Program-made: the position numbers and the translations under genes
Assembly (NCBI GenBank): GCA_030530685.1
Contig: JAUMUM010000012.1
Span: 1-57,418 of the forward strand
DNA: 57,418 bases
Origin: Actinomycetaceae bacterium
GTDB lineage: Bacteria; Actinomycetota; Actinomycetes; Actinomycetales; Actinomycetaceae
Direction of reading: 5' to 3'
Notes under the pieces: model-generated
Seen by the model: the letters and a program-made list of their open reading frames with translations, nothing else
Told to the model about the DNA's origin: nothing
Database searches by the model: none
Shown here: positions 33,802 through 43,505 of the stretch, in pieces
How positions within the stretch are numbered: the stretch's first letter is position 1
How the letters are laid out: each line of letters begins with the position of its first letter

Positions 33802-35061
33802 TCAACCACCTGCCCCATCCCGCGCCTCTTCTGCCGCGAGCGCCGTCGATACCGCCTCGTCTGGCCGCACCCTCTCCAACCGGCTCAGGTAGAACCACGC
33901 CACGCTGCCGAGGACCAGGGGAAGCAAAATACCCAGGCGCAGGCTGAACGCGTCGCCGATAACACCGACTGCCGGGCTGGCGAAGATCGTTCCAATCCTC
34001 ATGAACCAGCTGACGGCGGTCAGCGCGGTGCCGTCCTCGAAGCCGGGAGCGGCGTCGGCAGCGGCGAACGTCGCCGGCACAAGCGTGGCACACCCGAATC
34101 CCACGAGCGCGAATCCCCCCAGCGCAGCCCACGCGACCGGAACAACCGCTGCGAGCACCAGCCCGACCGCGACCATTGCCATGCCACCGCGCGCAACGCG
34201 CAGCCGGCCCCAGCGGTCGGTCGCGGGATCACCAACGAGCCTTCCGGCGAACTGGCTGGCCATCAGGACGACGTAAGCCACCCCGGCATCCCTGACGCTC
34301 CAGCCGACCGGGCCGTTCATGTAGTTCGCGCTCCAATCCATGCCGACCACTTCGACCTGCATGCTCGCAATGCCGATGATCGCCAGCGGCATGAGCGTCC
34401 ACACGCGGCTTCTGGCCGTGCCGCCGGGCGACGCGCGAGGCTCGCGCCACGCCCTCCGCTCCCGTTCCGGTAGCTTGCACAGGTCGGTGGCATACACCGC
34501 CAGTGCAATGCAGGCGGCCGAGACCACGCCAATGTGGACAGCAATCGGCACGGCAAGCGCGGCAGCCGCCGTCCCGAGAAGGCCGCCGACGATCGAACCC
34601 GCACTCCACAGCGCGTGCAGCGAATTGATGATCGAGCGCCCATAGGCCTCCTGGACGCGCATCGCATGCGAATTCTGGCCGGTATCGACGATGGCGTCCG
34701 ACAGCCCCGCCACGAAATACGAACCGACGAAGAGCCACACGGCGCCGGTTTGAGCTCCGATGGCGGCCAGGCACATGAAGGCCCCTAGTACGACGGTCCA
34801 CAGCAGGGCTGTCATCCTCGCTCCTATCTTCCGAATGAAGAGCGATGGCAGCATTGAGGCGCTCATCGCCCCCAGCGGAAAGGCAACGATGGCCAAGCCG
34901 AAAGCCGTATTCGACAGTTCGAGCGAATGCTTGACCTCGGGATAGCGCGGCAACATGCCGGCGAAGAACGCGCCATTGGTGAAGAAGAATAGCGAGATGC
35001 CCACACGTGCGCGCGATGCCGATGCCAATGCCGATGCCGATGTGACCGTCGAGGAAACCAT
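33802..35061 (-). CDS. MFS transporter
   Basis: The 419-residue protein has about twelve hydrophobic helices in two halves. The first helix is GISLFFFTNGAFFAGMLPRY, a motif-A-like loop is RKIGARMTALLW, and helix 5 contains GLSDAIVDTGQNSHA. It resembles YbjJ-type permeases of unknown substrate. A short Ser/Ala-rich N-terminus (VSSTVTSASALASASRARV) is encoded by a hexamer repeat. ATG 35061 is the only start before helix 1. It diverges from rmuC. Confidence 0.82.
   Translation of the reverse strand: MVSSTVTSASALASASRARVGISLFFFTNGAFFAGMLPRYPEVKHSLELSNTAFGLAIVAFPLGAMSASMLPSLFIRKIGARMTALLWTVVLGAFMCLAAIGAQTGAVWLFVGSYFVAGLSDAIVDTGQNSHAMRVQEAYGRSIINSLHALWSAGSIVGGLLGTAAAALAVPIAVHIGVVSAACIALAVYATDLCKLPERERRAWREPRASPGGTARSRVWTLMPLAIIGIASMQVEVVGMDWSANYMNGPVGWSVRDAGVAYVVLMASQFAGRLVGDPATDRWGRLRVARGGMAMVAVGLVLAAVVPVAWAALGGFALVGFGCATLVPATFAAADAAPGFEDGTALTAVSWFMRIGTIFASPAVGVIGDAFSLRLGILLPLVLGSVAWFYLSRLERVRPDEAVSTALAAEEARDGAGG
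35015..35042. repeat. GATGCC hexamer repeat
   Basis: Nearly five tandem GATGCC units, one with A for G, lie in the first 20 codons of the MFS gene. Slippage in whole units would change length without shifting the frame. Confidence 0.75.
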
Positions 35062-35265
35062 GTGATGATGCTACCGACGGGGTCCGACAGAAATTGCTCG
35101 CCGACGACGTCGGACCGATCGCCGCTGCTGGCATCTCAAGCGACTCCTTTTCCCGCAGCACGTGCGCCGCCTTTTTCCTGCAGCGCGTGCCCCTTTCTGC
35201 CTGCCCCTTTCCTGCCTGCAGTAAGCGCGTCAAAAAGTGTCGGAGGCCGATGTCAGACTGCCACC

Positions 35266-36561
35266 ATGAATGTTTCACTGGTTTTGATTGTGTTTGTGGC
35301 GGTCGCTTTCCTCGCGGCCGGATTCGTGCTCGGCTACGCCGTTGCCCTGGTCAGGATCGGGCAACGCGATCGCACCGAGGTCTCACGCTCATCCTCGCAG
35401 GTCGGTGCGGTTCAGGAACAGGCGGCGCACTGGCAGGCGAAGGCCGCCGAGGCAACCGGCAGGGCCGGCGAACTCGAACGCGAGAATGCCGACCTGCTCG
35501 AACGGGCGCACAAGGACCAGACCATCGTCCAGATGCTCGGTCCCCTTTCCGCGCGCCTGCAGGACATGACGGATCGTGTCGCGGCAATGCAGGCGAGTCA
35601 GGCCGCACAGGATGCCGCCCTGCGCGAACAGCTGACGGCAGCCGTTGCGACCAATAGGGAGCTGGCCAAAGAGACGACGTCCCTTCGCGCGGCGCTGACA
35701 TCGGTGTCGTCGCGAGGCACGTGGGGCGAGGTCGAACTGCGTCGAATCGTCGAGGCTGCCGGAATGATGGCTCACGTCGATTTCTCCAGCCAGCAGTCGG
35801 CTTCGAAGACAATGCGCGGGTCCGCGTCACAATCCGACTCAGCGTCCAGGCCCGACCTGACGGTGCATCTTCCGGGAGGCGCGCACGTGGCCGTCGACGC
35901 AAAGGTTCCGCTCTCTGCGCTCCTGCGAGCACAGGACATTGATGGGGCTGAGGAGGGCGCCCAGGCCAGGCGCGCCGAACTCGTCGCCGAACACGCCCGG
36001 GCACTGCGCGCACACGTCAAGGAACTGGCCAGACGGGACTACCCTTCCGAGTTCCCCGGCTCCCCGAGGATCACGGTGCTCTTCCTCCCGGCGGAGTCTT
36101 TGCTGTCCGAGGCACTCGCCTGCGACCCATCGCTGCTTGAGGACTCCCTCGCCCAGGGGATCACTCCGGCCACGCCCAGTTCACTCCTGGCTCTCCTGCG
36201 TTCGATAGCAGCCGTCTGGTCCTCGACGCGCATTACGGAGGAGGCGCAGGCAGTGCTCGGCCTGGGAAGGAAGCTCGTCCAGCGGCTGGGGACCGTCGCT
36301 GGACACATGGACAAGCTCGGTTCCTCATTGCGCTCTTCGGTGGATCGTTACAACAAGACTGTTGCTTCGCTGGAAAGCCGCGTGCTCGTCGTCGCGAGGC
36401 AGTTCGAATCGCTAGACGTCGAGATCGTCAATCCGCGCGTCATCGAAAGCGACGCCGCCCAGGTCAGGTCAATCGCGGCGCCAGAACTGGCGTCCGCAAA
36501 GGAAGCAGAACTCGCCTACGGAAAGGAGGAAGGTCGTGACCACGGGGATGACCGTGAGTGA
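35266..36561 (+). CDS. rmuC: DNA recombination protein RmuC
   Basis: The 431-residue protein has an N-terminal membrane anchor (residues 4-26, VSLVLIVFVAVAFLAAGFVL), a Gln/Ala/Glu coiled coil at about 45-130, and the RmuC core. The core includes SRGTWGEVELRRIVEAAGM, RPDLTVHLPGGAHVAVDAKV, PRITVLFLPAESLLSEAL and SLLALLRSIAAVW, with the DAK nuclease-like site. RmuC limits inversions and aids recombination in known bacteria. ATG 35266 begins the anchor; the frame upstream lacks support. The first 200 bases before it hold only a T/C-rich leader. Confidence 0.9.
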   Translation: MNVSLVLIVFVAVAFLAAGFVLGYAVALVRIGQRDRTEVSRSSSQVGAVQEQAAHWQAKAAEATGRAGELERENADLLERAHKDQTIVQMLGPLSARLQDMTDRVAAMQASQAAQDAALREQLTAAVATNRELAKETTSLRAALTSVSSRGTWGEVELRRIVEAAGMMAHVDFSSQQSASKTMRGSASQSDSASRPDLTVHLPGGAHVAVDAKVPLSALLRAQDIDGAEEGAQARRAELVAEHARALRAHVKELARRDYPSEFPGSPRITVLFLPAESLLSEALACDPSLLEDSLAQGITPATPSSLLALLRSIAAVWSSTRITEEAQAVLGLGRKLVQRLGTVAGHMDKLGSSLRSSVDRYNKTVASLESRVLVVARQFESLDVEIVNPRVIESDAAQVRSIAAPELASAKEAELAYGKEEGRDHGDDRE

Positions 36562-36685
36562 CTCGCGACAACCTAGGCGAGCTACATCCGGCCCGCGCGG
36601 CGTCAACGCGAGAAATGAGAAGGGTTTGGGCTTTCGAGCGGCCTCCGGGCCAACGCCGCGTCGCCTGCGCTGCCCGGTACGGCGC

Positions 36686-37918
36686 CTAGTCGGTTTCCGC
36701 CGACGCCGACTTCTGCACGCTTTGCGGACTAGCATTCGCCTTGCGTGCACTGTCGATGACAGCGGTACCGCGTATACCACCGCCAGCCGCCGAAGGCCGT
36801 GCCTTGTCCCGCGAACGCGGGGAGCGCTCACGCGCACCCACGGCCCTTTCCCGCACCTTGTGGGGCCGGTCCGGCTCCGCTCCCGTCGCCTTGAGATCGG
36901 CTCGCAGGTTCTTCGGCAGCGAGAAGCGAATGTCTTCCGTCGCCGTGAAAACGGGGTCGACCTGCGTGTACCCGAGGTCCGCCAAGTACTTGACGACATC
37001 GCGCACGAGGATCTCGGGAACAGAGGCGCCCGACGTCAGGCCGACCGTCGTCACGCCATCCAGCCAGGCGGGATCCACCTCTTCGGCCCGGTCGACGCGG
37101 TAGGCCTTGCCGGCCCCGGCTTCGAGGGCAACCTCGACGAGGCGTACGGAATTGGAGGAATTGGCCGAACCCACGACGATCACGGCATCGCACTCGGGAG
37201 CCATGGCCTTGACGGCGCCCTGGCGGTTCTGCGTCGCGTAGCAAATGTCATCGGACGGCGGGTCGATGAGATTGGGGAAACGCTTGCGCAACAGTTCCAC
37301 CGTCTTCAGCGTCTCGTCGACGGAAAGTGTCGTCTGCGAAATCCATACGACCTTGTCCGGGTCGCGGACCTGAACCGAGTCGACCTCCTCGGGGCCGTTG
37401 ACGACCTGAATGTTGTCCGGCGCCTCACCCTGCGTGCCCTCGACCTCCTCGTGCCCCGTGTGGCCAATGAGCAAGATGTCGTAGTCACCCTTGGCGAATC
37501 GCACGGCCTGTTTGTGAACCTTGGTCACGAGCGGACACGTTGCATCGATCGTCTGCAGGTGCCTGGCAGCGGCCTCCGCGTGCACCGCCGGGGAAACGCC
37601 GTGAGCCGAAAAGACGACGCGCGCCCCCTCGGGCACCTCGTCGGTCTCGGACACGAAGATCGCCCCGCGCTTGGTGAGTGTCTCCACGACGTACTTGTTG
37701 TGGACGATCTCCTTGCGTACATACACCGGCGCACCGTAGAGGGCGAGAGCCTTTTCCACGGCGTCAACCGCACGGTCGACACCCGCGCAGTACCCCCGTG
37801 GCGTTGCCAGGAGGATGCGACGCCCATCTTGCGTCGGCGTCGACTCCACCTCCGAGGGAAAGGCGGACGCCCCCGCGAGGGAAACTGTTGGCCCCGCCGA
37901 AAAATCGCTCTGACTCAC
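36686..37918 (-). CDS. ispH: 4-hydroxy-3-methylbut-2-enyl diphosphate reductase IspH
   Basis: The 410-residue enzyme catalyses the last step of the MEP isoprenoid pathway, reducing HMBPP to IPP and DMAPP. The three [4Fe-4S] cysteines lie in [15 protein letters not shown] (Cys44), [16 protein letters not shown] and [15 protein letters not shown]. Other family motifs are [28 protein letters not shown] and [16 protein letters not shown] 37918 is chosen because the region upstream is non-coding in character. A 30-residue N-terminal and a 65-residue Arg/Ser-rich C-terminal extension exceed the normal 310-330 residues. Confidence 0.95.
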   Translation of the reverse strand: MSQSDFSAGPTVSLAGASAFPSEVESTPTQDGRRILLATPRGYCAGVDRAVDAVEKALALYGAPVYVRKEIVHNKYVVETLTKRGAIFVSETDEVPEGARVVFSAHGVSPAVHAEAAARHLQTIDATCPLVTKVHKQAVRFAKGDYDILLIGHTGHEEVEGTQGEAPDNIQVVNGPEEVDSVQVRDPDKVVWISQTTLSVDETLKTVELLRKRFPNLIDPPSDDICYATQNRQGAVKAMAPECDAVIVVGSANSSNSVRLVEVALEAGAGKAYRVDRAEEVDPAWLDGVTTVGLTSGASVPEILVRDVVKYLADLGYTQVDPVFTATEDIRFSLPKNLRADLKATGAEPDRPHKVRERAVGARERSPRSRDKARPSAAGGGIRGTAVIDSARKANASPQSVQKSASAETD

Positions 37919-38052
37919 ACCCCAAGCGTAATGCTCTGCCGAGACCCGACGCGAGCGTGGTCGGTCACGGAGCGTGGTCCGCCTCAAATGGGTCAACGCG
38001 GGCCAGTCGAAGCTCGTTCTCCAACCGCAGGTTTCAACCCGTGGGCGACGAC

Positions 38053-38146
38053 CTTGAACCAACGCACGCCAGCCGCTCTGAATCAACCCATGCCAGCCGG
38101 AGCGCCTTGTCAATAGGAAAGCTTGTTCTCAATAGGAAAAAGGGCA
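38053..38146. repeat. Short direct repeats before xseA
   Basis: Near-identical CAAC.CA.GCCAGCCG copies lie at about 38053 and 38085, with a third, shorter copy at 38201. CAATAGGAAA occurs twice, at about 38110 and 38131. They fall in the ispH-xseA divergent region, which otherwise holds only promoter space. Confidence 0.4.
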
Positions 38147-38182
38147 TGTCGGAATCGTTCAAGAATATGGAAACATGTGTGC

Positions 38183-39448
38183 ATGGCGCAGAAAATACCC
38201 GTGCCAGCCGAACTTCCTCAGTTCGCGGCGCAAACCACCCCAGAACGACCATGGCCCCTGCGCGTTCTTTCAATGAAGATCAAGGAGTACGTCTCGGCCA
38301 TGTCGAGGCTGTGGGTGGAGGGCGAGATCGTCACGCTTCAGCGCCGGCCCGGAGCCCGGGTTCAGTTCTTCACACTGAGCGATACAGAAGCCAAAGTGTC
38401 GATCACCGTCAAGATCATGACCCACCTGCTACCCGCGGACCTCGATGCCGGCCGGCGCGTCGTCGTATGCGCCAAACCCGACTTCTACGACGTCAACGGC
38501 TCCCTCTCCCTGTGGGCTGACGAGGTCCGCCCCGTCGGAGTCGGCGACATCCTCGTCCGGCTCGAACAGCTCAAGGCGCGTCTGGCAGCCGAAGGTCTCT
38601 TCGCCCCCGGAAGAAAACGGCGGCTCCCCTTCCTCCCCCGCGTCATTGGGCTCATCTGCGGGCGCAACACGAAAGCAAAGGAAGACGTCGTGGTCAACTC
38701 ACGCCTGCGCTGGCCGTCCGCGCACTTCGACGTGCGCGAGGTGCAGGTGCAGGGCTCCGGCGCCGTCGATGCGATGGTCGAGGCGCTGCGATTGCTCGAC
38801 GCCGCACCCGACGTCGACGTCATTGTCCTGGCCCGTGGGGGTGGCAGCGTCGAAGACCTCCTCCCCTTCTCCGATGAACGCCTCGTGCGGGCCGTTGCGA
38901 GTGCCAGCACACCCGTCGTCTCCGCGGTCGGCCACGAAGGCGACAACCCGATCCTCGACCTTGCCGCCGACCTGCGCGCCTCCACGCCCACCGACGCCGC
39001 CAAGCGCATCGTCCCCGATGTGACGGAGGAAATCGCCACCATCACGCAGGCCGTCCGTCGCGGCCGCGGAGCCATCGCGAGCGCCATTGACCGTGCTCAG
39101 TACGACCTCGACGCGATACGTGCCAGGCCCTCCCTGTCCAATCCGCACTCGATGGTGGATGTCAGACAGATGGACATTGAGGCTCTGTCACGGTGGCTGC
39201 GCGCCCACGCCTCGCGCATCGTGAGTGAAGAATCCGGCGATCTCCAGGCACTGCTCGCCAAGCTGCGCGCACTGTCACCCCGGGATACGCTCGAGCGCGG
39301 GTACTCCATCCTTCTCGATGAGACGGGCGCCGTCGTCGACGATGCAGCCACAACACGTGCGAATCAACACCTGCAAGCTTTTCTCGCCAAAGGCCATCTG
39401 ACGCTTGCGGTGCTGGACGATAGCCGGCTAGGAGGGGATCATGGCTGA
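38183..39448 (+). CDS. xseA: Exodeoxyribonuclease VII large subunit
   Basis: The 421-residue subunit has the N-terminal OB-fold (VSAMSRLWVEGEIVTLQRRP, FFTLSDTEAKVSITV) and the catalytic domain: GRKRRLPFLPRVIGLICG, VIVLARGGGSVEDLLPFSDE, VVSAVGHEGDNPILDLAAD and RASTPTDAAKRIVPD. The end is LSPRDTLERGYSILLDETG. Exonuclease VII degrades single-stranded DNA from both ends. ATG 38183 gives the usual length. It overlaps xseB by 8 bases, forming an operon. Confidence 0.94.
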   Translation: MAQKIPVPAELPQFAAQTTPERPWPLRVLSMKIKEYVSAMSRLWVEGEIVTLQRRPGARVQFFTLSDTEAKVSITVKIMTHLLPADLDAGRRVVVCAKPDFYDVNGSLSLWADEVRPVGVGDILVRLEQLKARLAAEGLFAPGRKRRLPFLPRVIGLICGRNTKAKEDVVVNSRLRWPSAHFDVREVQVQGSGAVDAMVEALRLLDAAPDVDVIVLARGGGSVEDLLPFSDERLVRAVASASTPVVSAVGHEGDNPILDLAADLRASTPTDAAKRIVPDVTEEIATITQAVRRGRGAIASAIDRAQYDLDAIRARPSLSNPHSMVDVRQMDIEALSRWLRAHASRIVSEESGDLQALLAKLRALSPRDTLERGYSILLDETGAVVDDAATTRANQHLQAFLAKGHLTLAVLDDSRLGGDHG

Positions 39449-40019
39449 GCAACCGCCAACTGACACGAGCCGTGAGCGTTCCCGCAACGCGAGCGACATT
39501 CGCGAGATGGATAGCAGTCACGAAACGGATGCCATTGACGAGAAACGCGGCGGCCCACGGGGATCAGATCGCGGCTATGACGTAGGTGCGCTCAGCTACG
39601 AAGAGGCACGCTCACGCCTCGTGGAAATCGTCGCGCGGCTGGAGCAGGGGGCCATCCCCCTCGAGGAGTCGCTACGCCTGTGGGAACTTGGCGAACAGCT
39701 CGCGCGACACTGCCAAGCCTGGCTAGACGGGGCGCGCCAGCGTCTCAACGCCGCGAGCGCTCCCGATCCCCAGCCCGAGGACGACGAAACCAGCCGCTCC
39801 GGCGCTGCCCACGTCGACGACACCTTCCGCGTCGACGGCGCCTCCCATCCCGATAGCGCCAGCGAGGCATCGGATCCCACGGCAAACTCTTCCGACGCCG
39901 GCAGCCTCACACCCGACGCCGCCACGACGAACCCAACCGGCAGGCCAAACGCCACCCAAGCCGGCAGGAAAAACGAAGGCAAGAAAAACGCGAGCCCCAC
40001 CGGGAAGGAAAAGCCATGA
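39441..40019 (+). CDS. xseB: Exodeoxyribonuclease VII small subunit with long tails
   Basis: The 60-residue XseB core, LSYEEARSRLVEIVARLEQG then IPLEESLRLWELGEQLARHC, lies at about residues 51-110. A polar N-terminal tail of 48 residues and an Ala/Asp/Thr-rich C-terminal tail of about 80 make it 192 residues instead of about 80. The core helices should bind XseA. The tails look disordered. The last codons overlap the kinase ATG (ATGA). Confidence 0.92.
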   Translation: MAEQPPTDTSRERSRNASDIREMDSSHETDAIDEKRGGPRGSDRGYDVGALSYEEARSRLVEIVARLEQGAIPLEESLRLWELGEQLARHCQAWLDGARQRLNAASAPDPQPEDDETSRSGAAHVDDTFRVDGASHPDSASEASDPTANSSDAGSLTPDAATTNPTGRPNATQAGRKNEGKKNASPTGKEKP

Positions 40020-41077
40020 GCGCCCTGGTCATCGGTGAGGCGCTCATCCTTCAGACTGTCGCAGGCGACGGCACGATCAGCCGTCGCCCCGGGGGCGCCA
40101 TGCTCAACACCGCGATAAGCCTCAGGCGGCTCGGCCGCACCGCCCGCCTCGTCACCGATTTCGGCTTCGATGTCGGCGGCGACATCCTTGCCGAGTACAC
40201 GGCAAGCAACGGCCTTGAACTCTGGCTCCCGCTCGACACCCAGCGCCGCAACCCCACATCGGTCTGCCACCTCACCCCAAGCACCGCAGACCCGGCCGCC
40301 CCAAGCGCCACAGACCTGGCCACCGGCGCCGCAAGCCCGGCCACCCCCGCCGCAGACCCAGCGACCCCAAGCGCCCCAGGCCCGGCCACCCGAACATTCG
40401 ACTTCACCTGGGATATCCAAGACATCCCCGCGTCAGGCGCCTGCAAGCTCGACCTGGAAGTACTCGCCCCTCGCAGCGTCGCCTTCGGCTCGGCCGCATG
40501 CCACGTCGAGCCGGGCGCCACCAAGGTTCGCAACTGGGTTACGCACCTGCGTGACAGCGCGACGATTCTCTACGATCCCAACGTCATCCCCGAGCTCGTC
40601 GGCGACCTCGACCGCGCCCGCGAAACCGCCGAGGAGTTCGTCGCCCTGTCCGACATCGTCAAGGCCTCCAGCGAGGACATCGCCCTTCTCTTTGGGCCCG
40701 ACGCCGACTTCGCCCAGATCGCCGACCGCTGGCGCAGCAAGGGGCCATCCCTCGTCGTCATCACATGCGCCGAAGAGGGAACGCTGCTCTACCCACATGA
40801 CGGCAGCGTCGTGCATATCCCACCCCAGCAGGTGGAGGTCGTGGACACCGACGGCGCCGGCGATGCCTTCTTCGCCGCCCTCATTGATGGGCTCTGCAGG
40901 CTTTCGCTCGACGGCGCAGACAATCGCGAGAGCTTGAAGCGCATCTCGCGCACGCACCTCCACACGCTCGGCGCCTACGCCACGACCGCTGCGGCCATCA
41001 CTGTCTCCCGCGAGGGCGCCAATCCCCCGACTCGCGAAGAGCTCGCCGCGCTGAATGGCAAGTATAGGACCGTATGA
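40016..41077 (+). CDS. PfkB-family sugar kinase with low-complexity insert
   Basis: The 353-residue protein has PfkB features: GEALILQTVAGDGTISRRPG and GGAMLNTAISLRRLGRTARL near the N-terminus, and VVDTDGAGDAFFAALIDGLC with the catalytic Asp near residue 280. It probably phosphorylates fructose or another sugar with ATP. Residues about 88-125 are an Ala/Pro/Thr-rich insert (TADPAAPSATDLATGAASPA, ATPAADPATPSAPGPATR) in the lid region, absent from ordinary family members. ATGA overlap with xseB shows cotranscription. Confidence 0.88.
   Translation: MSALVIGEALILQTVAGDGTISRRPGGAMLNTAISLRRLGRTARLVTDFGFDVGGDILAEYTASNGLELWLPLDTQRRNPTSVCHLTPSTADPAAPSATDLATGAASPATPAADPATPSAPGPATRTFDFTWDIQDIPASGACKLDLEVLAPRSVAFGSAACHVEPGATKVRNWVTHLRDSATILYDPNVIPELVGDLDRARETAEEFVALSDIVKASSEDIALLFGPDADFAQIADRWRSKGPSLVVITCAEEGTLLYPHDGSVVHIPPQQVEVVDTDGAGDAFFAALIDGLCRLSLDGADNRESLKRISRTHLHTLGAYATTAAAITVSREGANPPTREELAALNGKYRTV
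40275..40392. repeat. Intragenic Ala/Pro-coding repeats
   Basis: Imperfect units related to GCAGACCCGGCC and CCAAGCGCC recur through 118 bases of the kinase gene. The frame is kept, and the repeats encode the Pro/Ala/Thr insert. Confidence 0.65.
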
Positions 41078-41533
41078 GACCGAAGAACTGCCGGTAGCGG
41101 AAGACGACGCCGAAGAATCTGACGACTCGCGGCTGTCGGTCGCCGCGGCACGACGCCGAGGAACTGCCGTGTGAACACCTCACCGTGATCGCGCCGCAGG
41201 CGCCTGCTCCCACCACTCCTCCGTACTCGCAGCGTGAACGTCTCGCGGCCGCGACGCCGCGTCCCCGCACCAATAACCACAATCATCTTCAGCAGGCAAT
41301 CCCACCCTCAATTCACCCTCATGCAATACGTCACTTTTCGGTGGCTGATGTTCGGCCAGGCATACCGCTTTAGCTCTGATCTCACGCGAGTTCATGAAGA
41401 TTCCACCACCGTGCGGCGAGCGCTGATGGGTATCAAAATCCCCCAGCCCGGTAGACGCGAAAGATAACGACATGATAACAATGTGTATGTAGTCACAACG
41501 GGACGATGCTTGAAGGTGAAAGGAGCGAGAACG
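41078..41533. other. Intergenic region after the kinase gene
   Basis: About 450 bases with no supported gene. A short direct repeat, GAAGAACTGCCGG and GAGGAACTGCCG, lies at about 41083 and 41157. A ribosome-site-like AGGAG at 41521 leads the next small gene. Confidence 0.45.
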
Positions 41534-41707
41534 ATGGCACGTTTCTGTAAGTCGCGAGATGTTCTACGCTTCCTCGCCGTCGTCGGTTTGGTGGCGGTGA
41601 TTCTTGGGCTCTCGGCACTATACGCGCCGTCGGCCCATCCCGCCAAGCAGGGGGCACCGGCCGACCGCGAGGCACTCTTCAAAGTCCTCGATGTGACTAC
41701 CCACTAA
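41534..41707 (+). CDS. Small single-pass membrane protein
   Basis: The 57-residue product has basic residues at the start (MARFCKSRDVLRF), one hydrophobic segment (LAVVGLVAVILGLSALY, residues 13-30) and a soluble tail. AGGAG lies about 8 bases before the ATG. No family is recognised. A hairpin follows the stop. Confidence 0.5.
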   Translation: MARFCKSRDVLRFLAVVGLVAVILGLSALYAPSAHPAKQGAPADREALFKVLDVTTH

Positions 41708-41751
41708 CTGCGCAACGGAATCGACGATGCACTTCTAGATTCCACTTGAAA

Positions 41752-41770
41752 ACCCTCGCTTGACGAGGGT
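41752..41770 (+). terminator. Short hairpin after the small membrane gene
   Basis: ACCCTCG-CTTGA-CGAGGGT is a 7-bp stem 45 bases past the stop. It has no U tract, so termination is uncertain. Confidence 0.4.
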
Positions 41771-41808
41771 GGGGTGACGCAGATGCAACCGAATATCACA
41801 CGCAGACT

Positions 41809-41848
41809 GTGGGCTGGGGCTCGGACGCTTCAGCCCACGGTCTTTTTT
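41809..41848 (+). terminator. Rho-independent terminator
   Basis: GTGGGCTG pairs with CAGCCCAC around a 14-base loop and is followed by TCTTTTTT. It lies between the small membrane gene and the convergent uppS end. Confidence 0.7.
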
Positions 41849-41929
41849 CGGTCGGGCGCTGCCACAACGTCGAACGCGCTGCCACAACTTGCCGCGCGTC
41901 GCCATGCCATCAACCGGCCACCAACCGCA

Positions 41930-42691
41930 CTACCGGCCGAGGCGCCGCTCGCGCAGGGTGTAATCGCGCAGAGCGCGCAGCAGATCCGTGCGTCGGAAGT
42001 CCGGCCAGTAGGCCTCGCAGAAGTACAGCTCGGTGTGCACGCTCTGCCACAGCATGAAACCGCTCATCCGCTGCTCGCCCGACGTTCGAATGACGAGGTC
42101 AGGGTCGGGCTGCCCCTTTGTGTACACGTGGAGGGTAATGTCGTCGACCTTGAACGAATCGGCGATCTCCTCCAGAGAACGCCCGGCCTCGGCCTGCGAA
42201 CGCAGGAGCGAGCGGACGGCGTCTGCAATCTCCTGGCGACCCCCGTAGCCGACGGCGATATTGACCGCCATTCCGTCGACGTTCGCCGTACACCGCTCGG
42301 CAGCGAGTAGCCTCTCAACGAAAGGCTCGGGAAGCATATCGAGGCTCCCCACCATGCGCAGGCGCCAGGACGCACTTTTGGCCAATGCTTCAACGGTTGC
42401 CGCGATAATCTCGGTCAGCTCTTCGATCTCGTCGCTGGCGCGCTTGAGGTTGTCGGTGGACAGTAGCCAGAGCGTGACGACCTTAATCCCCACCTCGTTG
42501 CACCAGCTGAGGAACTCCTGGATCTTGTCGGCACCGCGCTGATGCCCGAAGGAAGCCTTCCGCCCGAGCTCGCGCGCCCAGCGGCGATTGCCGTCGAGCA
42601 TCACGGCGATGTGCTCGGGCAGAGTCGACGAAGCTATCTGGCGCATGAGACGCCGCTCGTACAACCTGTACAGCAGTGCCGGTCCGTCCAT
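41930..42691 (-). CDS. uppS: Isoprenyl (undecaprenyl) diphosphate synthase
   Basis: The 253-residue cis-prenyltransferase builds the polyprenyl carrier for cell-wall synthesis from FPP and IPP. The catalytic loop is HIAVMLDGNRRWARELG. Other motifs are GADKIQEFLSWCNEVGI, VNIAVGYGGRQEIADAV, PDLVIRTSGEQRMSGFML and SVHTELYFCEAYWPDF. ATG 42691 has AGGAGG upstream. Actinobacteria often carry two such enzymes; product length cannot be told from this. It diverges from the hemolysin III gene. Confidence 0.93.
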   Translation of the reverse strand: MDGPALLYRLYERRLMRQIASSTLPEHIAVMLDGNRRWARELGRKASFGHQRGADKIQEFLSWCNEVGIKVVTLWLLSTDNLKRASDEIEELTEIIAATVEALAKSASWRLRMVGSLDMLPEPFVERLLAAERCTANVDGMAVNIAVGYGGRQEIADAVRSLLRSQAEAGRSLEEIADSFKVDDITLHVYTKGQPDPDLVIRTSGEQRMSGFMLWQSVHTELYFCEAYWPDFRRTDLLRALRDYTLRERRLGR

Positions 42692-42818
42692 GAAGCACCT
42701 CCTAAAACCCTTTGGCCCTAGATTACTCGGTGACGCACCTCCCATCTTCACCTTGCGATCAGGCAGCGTGGATAATCTTGTCAAAACGCCGCGGTTCAAC
42801 AGCACGAAGGGGGCACAC

Positions 42819-43505
42819 GTGACATCTGTTCCAACACAGCGTCAGTTGCGCAAGATTCGTCTGGCAAACCTACCCAAGCCGAAGGCGCGCGGCTGGATCC
42901 ATGCGCTCACCGCGCCGCTCGCACTGGCCAACGCGATCGTCCTGCTCGTCTTCGCGCCGACGGGCGCGATGAAAATGGCGTGCCTCGTATTCGGCATTGG
43001 CTCGGCGGTTCTCTTCGGGCACTCCGCGGTCTACCACCTCGGCCATTGGACGCCCAAAGTCCACCAGGTCCTGCGCAGGCTCGACCATTCCAATATCTTC
43101 GTCATGATCGCCGGCACGTACACGCCCATCTCCGCTGCCCTGCTGCCGGCGCGCACGGCCGCATTCGTCCTGTCCATCGTCTGGCTGGGAACCCTCGGCG
43201 GGATCTACCTGGCGGTGGCAAAGCCCGACGCCCCGCGCTGGCTGACCACCAGCCTGTACGTAGCGCTCGGTTGGATCGCCGTCTGGTACCTGCCGGTCTA
43301 TTGGCGCGAGGGTGGCCCCGCCGTCGTCTGGCTCATCCTCGCCGGAGGCATCGCCTACACGATCGGCGCGCTCTTCTACGGCATGCGCTGGCCCAATCCA
43401 TGGCCGCGCGTGTGGGGCTACCACGAGTTTTTCCACACTGGCACGCTCATCGGCTACGCATGCCAAGCCGTGGCCGTGTGGCTGGCCGTCATGTCGGTCG
43501 CCTAG
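42819..43505 (+). CDS. Hemolysin III (TrhA/PAQR) family membrane protein
   Basis: The 228-residue protein has seven hydrophobic helices and the PAQR signatures. ARGWIHALTAPLALANAIVL carries the first His, HSAVYHLGHWTPKVHQVLRR the second, and WGYHEFFHTGTLIGYACQAV the C-terminal His pair, which form the expected metal site. Bacterial TrhA proteins affect membrane energetics or lipid homeostasis. GTG 42819 has GAAGGGGG upstream. The gene is not a proven haemolysin. Confidence 0.87.
   Translation: MTSVPTQRQLRKIRLANLPKPKARGWIHALTAPLALANAIVLLVFAPTGAMKMACLVFGIGSAVLFGHSAVYHLGHWTPKVHQVLRRLDHSNIFVMIAGTYTPISAALLPARTAAFVLSIVWLGTLGGIYLAVAKPDAPRWLTTSLYVALGWIAVWYLPVYWREGGPAVVWLILAGGIAYTIGALFYGMRWPNPWPRVWGYHEFFHTGTLIGYACQAVAVWLAVMSVA

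Noticed and set aside
35062-35265. Longer N-terminus for RmuC
   Set aside because: The Ser/Pro/Cys-rich extension has no family counterpart; ATG 35266 begins the membrane anchor directly.
42588-42818. Longer N-terminus for the hemolysin III homologue
   Set aside because: The extension overlaps uppS on the other strand; GTG 42819 has a good ribosome site and begins just before helix 1.
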